Shown here: positions 39,301-51,430 of the stretch, piece by piece
How positions within the stretch are numbered: position 1 is the stretch's first letter
Layout: each line of letters starts with the position of its first letter
Assembly: GCA_024291935.2 (NCBI GenBank)
Contig: CM044314.1
Location: forward strand, 25,518,001-25,582,000
DNA from: Okapia johnstoni
Taxonomy: Eukaryota; Chordata; Mammalia; Artiodactyla; Giraffidae
Direction: 5' to 3'
DNA: 64,000 nt
Made by a program: the position numbers and the translations under genes
Notes under the pieces: generated by a model
What the model was told of the DNA's origin: nothing
The model's input: only the letters and a program-made list of their open reading frames with translations
Database searches by the model: none

Positions 39301-41990
39301 AAGGCCTGGAAGGCTGGCCAAGACCACCCAAATGAACAGATTGGAGAGACCTGCATGGAACAGGCTCTTGGAGGGCTCCCACTTCACAGATGGGGAATCT
39401 AAGGCCTGGGGGAAGGATCTGTCCATAGCAACACAGCTCATCCCCAAGGCCCAGCCTCTGGGGCCTGACATCCTGGCTCTCTCTGCCTCTCAGTTTCCCT
39501 GAGATGGGCATGTTAATACTCCTCATACCAGGGCCAAGGGAAGGATGAGATGTATTCCAAGTCCAAGTGTGCTCGGCATCCGAGCCCCATAGTCAGGGCC
39601 AGTAGGAAGGTTGGGACAGCAGAGAGCAGGAAGGGGCTGTTCTGAGCCCTGCAGGCCGCATACCTACTCACCTTCTCACTCCCTATGCTGACAGCTGCGC
39701 TTTTCCAGTAATCATCATAAGCACTTTGCTGACCCCATTTTACAGTGAGAAACTGAGGCTCAGGCCTGTGAGTCACACATTTGCTAAGTAGCTGCGTTAG
39801 TCATCTTCAAGGAATAGAAACCCAATATCAACCCAGAAGAGATAGCTGTTGGCAGTTTCAAAGTTTTGAGGGAAGCCCTTGAGGCTAAGGATCCCAGAGC
39901 AGGGGAACAACTCTTTCAGCATCCCAACACCTCATCCCAGAGGTGGACTGGACTGTGTATTCATCCATGGACAAAGAGCTGTGTCAGGTAGAGTCACTTG
40001 ATGGACCAGGGTTCTGGGAACCTGTGACTGCATAACCACAGATACTGTTTATAATAGCAACAGTCATTTCTGCTTGTGAATCTGCAGTCCAGGCAGGGCT
40101 CAGCACCCTGGCTCTGCTCCACGGTGAGACTCCACTAGAGAGGGCTCATCCCAGGGCATCATCACCTCTCCATAAGGCTGCTTGAGCTTCCTTATGACAT
40201 GGTGCTGTCTTCTAGGAGCAAGCATTCCTGAAGACAGGGAGTGGAAACTGCCTGTTTATCCAGGCCTTAGCCTGAAATGCCACTTCCACTGTATTCTGTT
40301 TATCAAGCAGCCTTGGAACTCAGGTTCAAGGGGAGGAGACAGACCTCACCTTCAGCAAATCTGAGGGCCACAATGGGAGCACAAGCACTAGGCCAGACTT
40401 CTCCCGAGTGTCTGATGGGCATCTGCACACTAGCAGGCCACTCCATATTAGAGAACTAGGATCAAATTCAGACCCTAAGTGTAGGTGTAATCTGAGTTCT
40501 GATAAAACATGCACAAGCAGATGCAAACACAGGAGGGCTGGAGGACATGGTGTTAAGTGCTGATAGGAAATATGAGTCATGTCTATGTTTTTGATGCTTG
40601 TCTACATTTTCTGAACTGTTCAGGGGAACGTACACTTTATTCATCTGGCCTTGGGCTGTAAAGATGCTATCTGAGGGCAGGCAGGCAGAGACCATAACCA
40701 GAGACAAGGTCATCTCTCGCATACCCACTTGTGGAGTCCCAGTGATGGTGCCCTTGAGTTTTCCTTCCCGTTGATGCCCAGGTGGGTCCAAGCTCATGTG
40801 AATCATGCATATTGCTATACACTTTTCTCCCCTGTCCCCTGTACCCCCATGGTCCCAGTCCTCCTGGAAACCACCTTGTTTTCAGCTCCTCTGAGAGGCT
40901 CAAGGAGGGCCAGGGGAGGCTGAGGCCAGCCCATTTGGTGAAGGCCAAGATCCCCGAGGGCAGTGCACGGGCTAAATGTCTTTGTATCTCTGTGCTCACT
41001 GGGGCCCCTGTGCAGAGACAACGTGTGGACAGAACACGGTGATCCTCGGTGGGGAACATGCTCCTTCAGCTTTCAGAGGACTGGGGGGTGCACAGGTCCC
41101 GCCTTGCCTTGCTGATGGCCACCACCTCTGAAAACCAGACTCACAGTGTGATTAGTTAAAAGGTCCCTGCCCAGCTCTTCCTTGACTCCCTATTTTATTC
41201 AGTCCAGTCATTAAATACCTGCTCATACCTGACTCTGTGCCCCATGCTGCCAGCCTCTGTGATCTCTTGGGTTCCCAGGGCCTAGGAGTAAAGCCTACTC
41301 ACTCATTCCCTCCTGTGGAAACCATGGTAAAGGTTCTCGCCATAGGTCCCCCTCTCCCTCTGCTTCCTAAGCAACAATGGTGCTTCCTTGTGTGGCCCTG
41401 CATGGTTCAGTGTGCTCCCGGCTCCCAGCCTCCAGCCCCATAGGCAGGTTAGCTCTGAGGTGATGGTTCTGCACTATGAGAAAGCTGGGGCTGTCCTGAT
41501 GAACATAATCTGTCACAGAACATCAGCTCAGACAAGGTCACTCTGTGAGACAGACAACACCATATATCACCAGGATAGAGACATAACTAACCGTCCCCAT
41601 CCTGGTGATATAAGTGACCGCTGCTTTGTTACCAGCCGCAGCTTTTGCTTCCCTTCCATTCCTCACATTTTCCAATAAAATGTATTGATACTTAAGCATA
41701 GACCAAGTCCCACTTCCTAACAGCATCCAATCCAGCTCTGCTTCCTTGAACCCTCATTAAAATTGCCTCACATGAGCCCAAACCCTGCTCAGGTCCTCCC
41801 TAACATCATCGTACTGAGATGGCTCACACATTCCCATTGCGAGCACTTCATCTCATCTCACTGCAGGAGATCTAAAAACCCCAACGTTTTCCTGGGGTCT
41901 GTGCAGGGAGGAATGGGGTGACTGGCACACAGGCTTCCCCTGCAGCCAAACTTCAGTTGCTCCAGACCTCAGTTGCTTGCTAATAGACTC
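36310..41990. other. Intergenic, SUSD3-FGD3, mostly unique sequence
   Basis: Apart from the Bov-tA at 37673-37898 and scattered MIR-like pieces (for example around 38690-38740 and 39370-39420), no repeat or gene was recognised. Short open frames here lack any familiar domain. Confidence 0.55.
37673..37898 (+). repeat. Bov-tA SINE
   Basis: Full Bov-tA order from GGGCTTCCCAGGTGGCACTC to AATGAGCAAAGTGACTAAGC. CTCATGGGTTT before and CTCATGGGCTT after it form a likely target duplication with one change. Confidence 0.85.
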
Positions 41991-42179
41991 TGTGTATCAG
42001 TGTCCTGGGGCCACTACAAGAAAGTACCACAAATCAGGAAGCTTAAAACAACAGATGAATCCTTAGTGTGCCTGGGCTTGTAGGTGCAGCACTGCAGTCT
42101 GCCCCCACCATCACGTCTCTGCATGTTCTTTCCCTCTTTTTATAAGGACACCAGTGATTGGATAGACCTCATCTTAACT

Positions 42180-42284
42180 GCAATAGTTAAGATGAACTAT
42201 TACAGTTAATAGTTATATATGCAGTTACATATAGTTATATATATTGCAGAAGCATATATAACTATATATGTAATATATAACTAT
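42180..42284. repeat. AT-rich TATAACT-type low-complexity tract, left side
   Basis: Alternating AGTTATATAT / ATATATAACT words. Its inner 31 bases (42254-42284) reappear inverted at 43368-43398. Confidence 0.75.
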
Positions 42285-42348
42285 CAGTTCAGTTCAGTCG
42301 CTCAGTCGTGTCTGACTCTTTGCTATCCCATGAATTGCAGCACGCCAG
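42254..42348 (+). repeat. Left arm of a 95-bp inverted repeat
   Basis: This arm comprises 31 bases of AT-rich flank and 64 bases of BovB 3' end. Its reverse complement is at 43304-43398 with three mismatches that I count. Confidence 0.85.
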
Positions 42349-43303
42349 GCCTCTCTGTCCATCACCAACTCCCGGAGTCTACCCAAACCCATGTCCATTG
42401 AGTCAGTGATACCATCCAACCATCTCATCCTCTGTCATCCCCTTCTCCTCCTGCCCCCAATCCTACCCAGCATTAGGGTCATTTCCAATGAGTCAACTCT
42501 TCGCATGAGGTGGCCAAAGTATTGGAGTTTCAGCTTCAACATCAGTCCTTCCAATGAACACCCAGGATTGATTTCCTTTAGGATGGATTGATTGGATCTC
42601 CTTGCAGTCCAAGGGACTCTCAAGAGTCTTCCCCAACACCACAGTTCAAAAGCATCAATTCTGCGGCACTCAGCTTTCTTCACCATCCAACTCTCACATC
42701 CATACATGACCACTGGAAAAACCATAGCCTTGACTAGAATGGACTCTTGTTGGCAAAGTAATGTCTCTGCTTTTAAATATGCTATCTAGGTTGGCCATAA
42801 CCTTCCTTCCAAGGAGTAAGAGTCTTTTAATTTCATGGCTGCAATCACCATCAGCAGTGATTTTGGAGCCCAAAAAAATAAAGTCTGACACTTTCCACTG
42901 TTTCCCCATCTATTTCCCAGGAAGTGATGGGACCAGATGCCATGATCTTAGTTTTCTGAACGTGGAGCTTTAAGCCAACTTTTTCACTCTCCTCTTTCAC
43001 TTTCATCAAGAGGCTTTTTAGTTCTTCTTCACTTTCTGCCATAAGGGTGGTGTCATCTGCATATCTGAGGTTATTGATATTTCTCCCGGCAATCTTGATT
43101 CCAGCTTGTGTTTCTTCCAGCCCAGCATTTCTCATGATGTACTCTGCATATAAGTTAAATAAGCAGGGTGACAATATACAGCCTTGACGTACTCCTTTTC
43201 CTATTTGGAACCAGTCTGTTGTTCCATGTCCAGTTCTAACTGTTGCTTCCTCACCTGCATACAGGTTTCTCAAGAGACAGGTCAGATGGTCTGGTATTCC
43301 CAT
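42285..43303 (-). mobile_element. BovB LINE fragment within inverted repeats
   Basis: Minus-strand BovB 3' part, about 1.0 kb. It includes reverse-transcriptase palm text with the catalytic YADD (LRYADDTTLMAES) and later the C-terminal RRSNQSILKEINPG region. It is truncated at its 5' side at 43303, where a short BovB 3'-end piece follows in opposite orientation. Confidence 0.85.
42851..43303 (-). pseudogene. BovB reverse transcriptase fragment (open frame, 150 codons)
   Basis: The frame is open for 150 codons. It carries RT palm motifs: GVRQGCILSPCLFNLY (motif 4/B region) and YADD at the active site (motif 5/C), then the LLMKVKEESEKVGLKL helix. This is the RTE-clade enzyme of BovB. The fingers, the endonuclease domain and the true start are missing, and the frame ends before the C-terminal part, so it is a dead fragment. 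Confidence 0.8.
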
Positions 43304-43398
43304 CTGGCGTGCTGCAGTTCATGGGGTCGCAAAGAGTCAGACACGACTGAGCGACTGAACTGAACTGATAGTTATATATTACATATATAGTTATATAT
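43304..43398 (-). repeat. Right arm of a 95-bp inverted repeat
   Basis: It holds a BovB 3'-end piece in plus orientation (CTGGCGTGCTGCAGTTCATG to GACTGAACTGAACTG) and then AT-rich flank, mirroring 42254-42348. Confidence 0.85.
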
Positions 43399-43427
43399 AA
43401 CTGTATATAGTTAACTATATACAATTC

Positions 43428-43710
43428 GGAGAAGGCAATGGCACCCCACTCCAGTAATCTTGCCTGGAAAATCCCATGGATGGCGGAGCCTGGTAGGCTG
43501 CAGTCCATGGGGTCGCTGAAAGTCGGACATGACTGAGAGACTTCACTTTCACTTTTCACTTTCACGCATTGGAGAAGGAAATGGCAACCCACTCCAGTGT
43601 TCTTGCCTAGAGAATCCCAGGGATGGAGGAGCCTGGTGGGCTTCCATCTGTGGGGTCGCACAGAGTTGGCCACGACTGAAGCAACTTAGCGGCAGCAGCA
43701 GCAGCATATA
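43428..43710 (+). repeat. Bov-A2 SINE (two Bov-A units)
   Basis: GGAGAAGGCAATGGCACCCC starts unit 1 and GGAGAAGGAAATGGCAACCC starts unit 2, linked by a CACTTTCACTTTTCACTTTC block and ending in (CAG)n. This is the full Bov-A2 design. Confidence 0.85.
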
Positions 43711-44469
43711 CAGTTAATAGTTAATAAGATTAACTTTTACAGTTACAGTTAACTATAACTGTAACTGTAATAGTTACATCTGCAAAGACCTTACTTCCAA
43801 ATAATGTCACATTCTGACATTCCAAGTGGACATGAATTTTGGTGGAGGACACTATTTAACCCATCATCATCTGCCTTCTGTCCCCCTCAAAAGTTACTTT
43901 GGTGCCCCATGTACAAAATACATGCACCCCATCCCAACATCTCCCAAAGTCTTAAATCAGTCCTAGAGGGAGAAAAAGGAAGGCATGAAGGAGCCACTGG
44001 TCCAGCGCAAGTCAGAAGCCCAGCAGTGCAAGTTCCAGCCCTTTGTCGCTTGATGCTCTGGGTGCATGATGGTGGCCCTGCTTTCTGTGGCTTTGGTAGC
44101 AGCTGTAGCTCCACCTTCTCTTTTCCTGCCTCTGCCTTCATGGCTCTGCTCTCCAAGCCATTCTTTCTTCACTTCATTCCACCCCTGGGCCTCTCAATCT
44201 AGACTGGCAGATGTAACTGATACAACAGTCTCAAAAACCTTGTTGGTCTTCTGTGTAACTCACAAGGAGCCACACCATTGGATAAGAGGCTCCACAGGTC
44301 TTTCCTGAATAACCCCATCTCTGTTCCTTCATTCCACTGAGATGGTGGAGTAGACCTGCAAGTCATGTACCTAATCTCTGCAGCAGTAGGTTCTCCCACA
44401 ACACCTTTGGTGCTCTCTTTAGACCACACTTTCTGAACAGTAAATTTCCTAAATTTAACAAACTGAAGT

Positions 44470-44680
44470 GAATTGAAAGTCGCTCAGTTGTGTCTGACTT
44501 TCTGCAACCTCATGGACTGTAGCCCGCGAGGCTCTTCTGTCCATGGGATTCTCCAGGCAAGAATACTGGAGTGGGTAGCCATTTCCTTCTCCAGGGGATC
44601 TTCTCAACCTAGGGATCAAACTGGGTCTCTCATATTGCAGGCAGATTCTTTACTGTCTGAGGACTTCCCAAATCATCAAG
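44470..44680 (-). repeat. Bov-tA SINE
   Basis: Reverse Bov-tA from AAAGTCGCTCAGTTGTGTCT through GGGATTCTCCAGGCAAGAAT to GCAGGCAGATTCTTTACTGT and a degraded CTTCCCA end. Confidence 0.8.
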
Positions 44681-45049
44681 GGTTGATTCCTTTTTGCTTA
44701 TCAGTTCCTTCCCCAATTTATTTCTTTCCTCTCAGATTTTACTATAAACAGCAAGGAGAAACCAGGCTATATCATCCACATTTTACTTGGAAATTTCCTC
44801 AGCTAAATAGTCAGGTTCATTCCTTACAATTTCTACTTTCCACTCAACATTAGAACATAATTCAGCCAAGTTTCTGCTACTTGATGGCTTTTCCTCCAGT
44901 TTCCGACAACCAGTTCTTCATTTCCATCTGAAATCTCACCGGAAGCACCTCTCATGTTCATACTTATATCAAAAATATGTTCATGACCATACATGTGTTC
45001 TCTGAGACAGTAGAAACTTTCTCTACATTCTCCTCACTTCTTTTCTTTT

Positions 45050-45625
45050 CCTTTTTGGAGGTTTTTCTTTATTTTAAATGAAGTAAAAATTTACAATGTT
45101 GTACACCAGTACAGAAAAGTGGTTCAGTTATACATACATATATATATATTTTCAGATAATTTCCCCTTATAGGTTATTGCAAGATATTGAGTATAGCTCT
45201 CTGTTCTATACAGTAGGTCCTCATCAGTTATCTGTTTTATATATAGTATGTATATGTTAATCCCAAACTCCTAATGTATTCCTCTCTCCCACGTTCCCCT
45301 TTGGTAACCATAAATTTGTTTTCTATGCCTGTGCATGTATTTCTGTTTTGTATATGGGTTCATTTGTATCTTTTCTGTTTGTTTGTTTTTTGATTCCACA
45401 TATAATCAACATCATGATGTTTGTCTTTTTCTGTCTGGCTTATTTCACTTAGTGTGATATCTCTAGGTCTATCAGTGTCGCTGCTATCATGTCTACTTTA
45501 TCCATTTATCTGTCAATGGACATTTAGATTGCTTCCATGTCTTTGCTATTATAAAGAGTGCTGCAATAAACATAGTGGTGTGTGTATCTTTTCGAATTAT
45601 GGTTTTCTTCAGGTTTATGTGCAAG
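45050..45625 (-). mobile_element. L1 LINE 3' end
   Basis: The antisense of the L1 end is clear: GTACACCAGTACAGAAAAGT, GTCTGGCTTATTTCACTTAG and ATTATAAAGAGTGCTGCAAT. Confidence 0.75.
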
Positions 45626-45827
45626 AGTCCTCACTTCTTTCTGACCTCGGTCTCACCAGAATCACCTTTGTTGTCCATATCTCTACCAACAATCTCTTCA
45701 AGGAAATCTAGGCATTTTCTATCATGTGCCTCAAAACTCTTCCAGCATCTACACATTAGCCAATTCCGCAGCTGCATTTTTAGATATCTGTTATAGCAGC
45801 ATTCCCCTTCCTGGTACAAAATCTGTA

Positions 45828-46248
45828 TTAGTTTGCTAGAACTGTTGTACAAATTTAGTGACTTAAAACAACAGAATTTTATCCTTTCAAAGTTCTGGAG
45901 GCCAGTAGTCTGAAATCAAGATATTGTCAGGGCTGTGTACACTCCGGAAGCTCTAGGAAAGGATCCTTCTATGTCACACACACCAGAGTGAGCTTCTGGT
46001 CACTCCGGGTGGACTTTGCTGTTCCTTGGCTCATAGTTGCAACATGCCAGTCTCTGCCTCCATCATCACAAGGCCTTCCTTGTGTGTCCTGTCCTCTTCT
46101 TATAAGGACACCAGTCATTGGGTTTAGGGTCCACTCGATCCTTATTTTAACTAACTTCATCTGTGAAAAATATACTTGCAGGTAAAATCACATTCTGAGG
46201 TTTCAGGTGAACATGGATTTGGGATGAGGGACACTATTCAACCCAGGA
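45828..46248 (-). mobile_element. MaLR-type LTR (MLT1-like)
   Basis: Antisense order TTAGTTTGCTAGAACTGTTG, AAAGTTCTGGAGGCCAGTAG, CTTATAAGGACACCAGTCAT, AATCACATTCTGAGG and ACACTATTCAACCCAG. It reads on the minus strand and is near full length. Confidence 0.7.
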
Positions 46249-47504
46249 AGCCAACTTGTGTTCGCTTTCTTCCCTTTTCTGCCTCATTCTCCATTCCGCT
46301 ACTATTCTTTCTGAGTTGCCTCCCAAATAAACTCCTTGCATTCTATCTGTGTAGCAGGATCTGCTACTGAAAGAAAATTATATAAGACACAGGCCCCCTG
46401 CTGGGAGCCAGTGGGGACCCACCTAAGACATGCCCCCCTCCTCTGTGAGCTACTGGGAACCCACTTAGGACATGACTGTCACTGCTTAGCTGCAGTGTCC
46501 CCCCACTCTGTGAATGGAGTGAAGATAATAGCCCCTTCGTCTGAGGTTTTGGGAGGAAGGAGGGAATGCTGGAGGGCTCTGGGCTTAGGACCACACACAC
46601 AGAATGGCCACGCCCTGCCTCTGGGAAGTGGGGTGCTTTGGGAGTTACTCCAGTATTTTTCCTTGGAGATGGGCTGTTCTGGTGTTAGTTTTCCAGTGCC
46701 CCTTGGGGGCAGATGTTCTGGGCGGCTATAATTTGCTCTCTGAGTTTGGATAGAGCACAGGGAAGTGGCGCTCCAAGATGGGGATACATTCATGAGATGT
46801 GGCTTGCACATTTTCAGCAGGCAGAACTGGAGTGCTGATGACCAGGCCCCCCAGGGGCAGGCCTGGCCCTGGCAGGAAAGGGGAGGGTTTTGTCCCTCTC
46901 AGGGATACTGCCAGCCTGGATTCTGTTGGGAATATAGGGTCAAGGCAGGGCATTTTGGAGGCTGCAGGCTGGTCCCTGTCTGTGGGTGTCGTGGGGTGGG
47001 GCAGGGCCATAGAAGAAATAGGACTGCAAATGAACTTTATTTTCTCGCTGCTGCTTCAGGCGAAATCAGAAATGGGTTTCTTCCCCTCTTTTCTCCTACG
47101 CTAGTCTGGGCTCCCTAGGAGGCCCTCCCATCTCATTCCAGGATGGTCCCCCTCCACCCTCAAAGGGGGACTGACTGTCTTGGGTCACATGACCATCTTG
47201 GACCAACCCCGACAGAGGGAGCAGGAGAGCTGGTCAGTGAGCCCAGATGGAGGCCTTCTCCTGCACACCTTCCCTTTCTAGGATCTTGGGGCCAGATGGC
47301 CCACCTGAGCCACCAGCTTTTCTCCTTGGCACCACCTGGTACTTGCCATCCTGCTGGGGTGGGTTCCTGGCTGCTCCCCATGGCTTGCCCTAGTCCTGCC
47401 CACCTCTCTGGCCCTCAGTTTTCTCTCTTATAGTTGGGGGACAGGGGTGGATGTGGGAGGGTATGTGACTAGGGAGCAGCCAGGCCTCCTGTCACAACTG
47501 GTTG

Positions 47505-47745
47505 CCTTGGGACCACCTGGAGCTCCTTGAATCACTTGGAGTATTTAGGAATACCTGAGTTCCCTGGGGAGACCTGGAGCCTCACAGGGACCATCTGGAG
47601 TCCCTGGGGACCACCTGGAACCCCCTGAGACAAACTAGAGACCCACCTTGGGCCCTCAGAAACACCTGGAGCCCCTCAGGTCCACTTGAAACCCCTGTGA
47701 CCACTGAAGTCCTCTGGGACCATCCACGGCCCCCTGGGAACCCCA
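47505..47745. repeat. Degenerate tandem repeat, period about 21-24 bp
   Basis: About ten diverged units of the type GGGACCACCTGGAGCCCCTG follow each other (GGACCACCTGGAGCTCCTTG; GGACCATCTGGAGTCCCTGG; GGGACCACCTGGAACCCCCT and so on). Confidence 0.7.
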
Positions 47746-48336
47746 TGAGGAAGAGGAGGTGACTAATAGGAATGGGCAATGGGGGTCCACAGAACAGCCA
47801 CTCTCAGTTGCCAGCTGGGCTCCCAGAAGGGTCGTTCAGAGAGATCTCGTCTACAGACACACTGCAGAGGCTCTTGAAGAGGTGAGCCCACCCTCCTTCC
47901 TGGATGCCCAGCACCTGGACCAGCTGCTCAGAATGGCTTGGATTCCAGGGCCTGTCAGGCCCCAGGAGGTGGGAAGGCCCTGTGAGCATCTAGAGGATGA
48001 GGATTAGAGCCCCCCAAGGCCTGGGAGTGTCAGCTGGGGCTTCAGGGGCTGATCTTACTACCTCCATGTGTACAGGGGTCCACTGTCCCCTGGGAGGGTA
48101 GTGAGGGATGGGCACAGGTGTGAGTCAGACCCATTTGGGTCCCAATGCCCCTCTGCTGATTTTCTGGGGGCGTGGCAGCTCTCTGGGTCTCATGTGCTAT
48201 TCTCTGCAATGGGACCAGATGTCCGAGGAGAAACTGGCTATGTCCCGGATACCTGGGGACCTCAAGAGCGGGCAGGAGAGCCACTGGGCCTTTATGATCC
48301 CAGGCGGCCACTGGCTCTGTTTCCTGATCTGTTAAA

Positions 48337-48544
48337 GTGAGTGACGTGAAGTCACTCAGTCGTGTCCAACTCTTTGCGACCCCATGGACTGTAGCCTACC
48401 AGGCTCCTCCGTCCATGGGATTTTCCAGGCAAGGGTACTGGAGTGGGTTGCCATTTCCTTCTCCAGGGGATCTTCCCGACCCAGGGATTAAACCCGAGTC
48501 TCCCACATTGCAGGCAGACGCTTTACCATCTGAGCCACTGGGAA
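48337..48544 (-). repeat. Bov-tA SINE with an 11-bp target duplication
   Basis: Reverse Bov-tA (AAGTCACTCAGTCGTGTCCA to CATCTGAGCCACTGGGAA) is flanked by exact GATCTGTTAAA at 48326-48336 and 48545-48555. Confidence 0.85.
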
Positions 48545-49109
48545 GATCTGTTAAAAGAGGATTCCAGACCCAAAGTGCTCTGGGGCTGCATGGCAAGAGC
48601 AAAATCCCTGAACTTTCACTAATGCTGTTAGCAGATATTAATTGAGTACTTACTCTATGTCAGGTGCTATTGTAGGTGCTTCATTCTGCCCTCAGAGCTT
48701 CTGTTCTAGATGAGGAGACAGAGATTAACAAGAAGGCAAATACCTAAACAAAAAGTAGAGATATTAGGGCAAGGGCTCTGCTGAGGTTCATGGAGCAGAC
48801 TCTTGCAAAGTCATGAAGGAAGAACCCCCAGGCAGATGAACAGCATGTGCAAATTTCCTGAGAAGGGAGGGAGACTAGTATGTTCTGAAGACCCAGTGAC
48901 TGGAGCCTGGTAATCTAGGGTCAGGATGAAGCAGCAGGGGAGCAAGGGAGGGCAGGAGAAAATGAGGCTGGAAATGTGGCAGGGTCAGGGGATACAGGGA
49001 ATTATTCAACCCCTGAGTCCCAGAAATCCGAGTGGCTGGCACCCTAGTGCCCAGCACACAGGTATGCCGTCAGTGCCTGCTGCATGAAGAAATGGACAGA
49101 GAGTCAATG

Positions 49110-49195
49110 AGTGACCCGGCTAGGTCCCTGATTCACTATGTGACCTTGGGCAAGTGTATTTCCCTCTTTGGGTCTTTGTTTCATTACTACTAAGA
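49110..49195 (+). repeat. MIR SINE fragment
   Basis: The core ATGTGACCTTGGGCAAGTGT followed by a CTCTTTGGGTCTTTGTTTC block is the MIR signature. Confidence 0.6.
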
Positions 49196-51264
49196 CACTC
49201 CTTGAGTTATAATTCTTTTCAGCATATGGCTGGGCTGGGTGCCTGGCTGCAGCAGGCTCTGTGTATGGTGGCTCCCTCCTCTTCCCAGAACTGTGAGGGA
49301 CACCGCCAACATCCCCGTTGGCCTTAGTCGGGATGTGTGTTCCCCACACTGAGCAGGCAGCAGCCCCTGGAGGCACGGAAGACTCTTAGCTCAGGCCTTT
49401 GACTCCTGTGACAGTTGGGTACCTCAGACCCTTTCCTGCCCTGACTGGCATTCTTTAGGACAGGGGGATGGCTTCCTGTCCTGCAGGGTTGGGAGCTGGA
49501 CTTGGGGAGGAGGAGATGATTGAAAAGGAAGGACAATGGAGAAGCTAAAAGCCAGTGTGCATCCACCTCCCCGCTCTGTGGGTGGGCAGTGTGGTGTGGG
49601 CAGGCCCTGGGCTATGGGGACAAGATGAGGGTGGACAGAGGTTGGCAATATGTGCGTGGGAAGAAGCCCAGGCTCAAAGTCACCCAGACATATGGTGTAG
49701 ACTCCAGGCAAGCAGCCTGCTTTTCACAGTCCTTACTGGGGCATCCAGAGGGCTCAGGGCAGGCCAGATGCCCCTAGCTGGGAGGGGTCCCTGGAGCCTT
49801 GCCTTCCGGAGCCATCCGCTGGCCACCCACCCCATGACTTCAAACTCTACAATACTTATTAACATTTATCGGGATGTTTCATAAGAACATTCAAGTTTCT
49901 TTCATCTCATGAAAAGCTGGAAGCTCTGGCCACATAGGTCCATGCCTGCATGGGCACAGTTAGCAGAAATACCCCTATATCACCATGACTGCTGGTGTGC
50001 CCATCATGGGGGTCTGTGTTGAGATACCTGGCCCTGTCTCCATCTCTGCCCTGGTCATCCCTATTGCAGCCAATTGGCTCTATTAAGACCCCCAAGCCTG
50101 CCCCATGGCTCTCACCTCCTGGAGCATCACCAAAAAGACCCTGTGGAGACCCCATGACCAGGCCTTGTCTCCCCCAGGCTCCTTCTCCTCACTGTGTGTC
50201 ACTGGCTCCTCCAGACCTTGGTGGCCCTGCCCTCAACTTAGGCACCTTCTCTGTAACCCCTCCTCCAGCATGTCCTGGTCAGGAGTGAGGCTTCCAGGTA
50301 CCTCCACCACCCCCCCTCCACACACACACCCTGCTTCTCTTTTCCATGGCTGCACATTTTCTTCTCAGTGTCTCAATGGGAAAAGCCACTCCAAACAGGA
50401 ATTTCCTTTCCTCAGGGCCCAGCACTGTGCAAACTGGAAAGCAAGGACATTTTTCCCAGTCCTGCTGCAGCCACAGCCGATGGAACGCCTCCTGCTTTCA
50501 CCCTTGCAGTTGGCCCCAGGACACTCTCCGATGGACTGTGATGAAATATAATGTCCTGGTGGACCCCGAGCTGCTAGGGACAGAATGGCCACCTCACTAG
50601 TCTTTCGATGTGCTGAATGAGGACAGGACCCTTCTGAAATTACCGTGGATACCTGTATGCCAGGCCCCCCAACCTGTTGGGTGCGAGAGAATAGGGCTCA
50701 GGCCTGCCCTGGTGCCCAAGAGCTCACTGGGGAACTGGCCACAGTGGCAGAACCCACAGTGGCAGCCATGGGTGAGGACCCTGAATAGGGGGCCCAGTCT
50801 TGACCCCTCAGACTGGCAGAGTGGCACCATGTCCAGTGGGTCAATTCTGGCTGTCCACTTGGTCTGGAGCTGTGGGACTCTTGGAGGCATCCTTTCTGTG
50901 ACTCAGTTTCCTCAGCTGTCAAGTGGGAACATCCTGGGGTTCAGGTAAGACGGGAGTATTACAGAGTTGACCCTGAGAAGGGGCCCCACTAGGCCCCCCT
51001 CAGTCAGTGCATGAGGCAGAGAGAGCCTCCGACACCCGCCTTGGCTCCCTGGGTAGGACTTTGCTGTGTTTCCTTGAATAAGAGCACAGTTGGAAGGGCC
51101 TGGCCTCCCCTTCCCAGTGGGCAGGTTGCTGGTATCAAGCAGCGTCAAAACACCCACTGCAGGGCAGGTGGGCTGTCACAGATGCAGGATTGAGGCCCAG
51201 GTATACAGCTGCTGCAATATCCAGGCATAGCAGAGTGGGCATGCAGGGGATGGCGCTGACTCAT

Positions 51265-51430
51265 GCATAAGCTCACCTGTGCCTTGCCCACCTCACCTGT
51301 GTCTCTACCTGTGCTCTATCCTACCTCACTTGTACCTCACTGACCCTGCCTACCTTACCTGTGCCCCACCACCTCACTTGGACTCTACTCACCTCACCTG
51401 GGCCCTGTCATTCCTCACCGGAGCCCAACC
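51265..51430. repeat. Degenerate tandem repeat around CTCACCTGTGCC
   Basis: About seven diverged units: GCTCACCTGTGCCTTGCCCA, CCTCACCTGTGTCTCTAC, CCTCACTTGTACCTCACTGA, ACCTTACCTGTGCCCCACCA, CCTCACTTGGACTCTACT, CCTCACCTGGGCCCTGTC. Period about 20-28 bp. Confidence 0.65.

Larger units (their letters stand above)
41995..43870 (-). mobile_element. MaLR-type LTR split by a composite insertion
   Basis: MLT1-like antisense text is at 41995-42175 (TGGGGCCACTACAAGAAAGT; TATAAGGACACCAGTGATTG). It resumes at 43771-43870 (ATCTGCAAAGACCTTACTTC; ACACTATTTAACCCATCATC). The 1.6 kb between them is an AT-rich TATAACT-type tract, a BovB fragment within inverted repeats and a Bov-A2. Confidence 0.65.

Noticed and set aside
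46336..48340. Several overlapping open frames that might mark an unannotated gene
   Set aside because: They have no recognisable domain, no consistent exon structure and no polyA or promoter pairing; part is a decayed tandem repeat.
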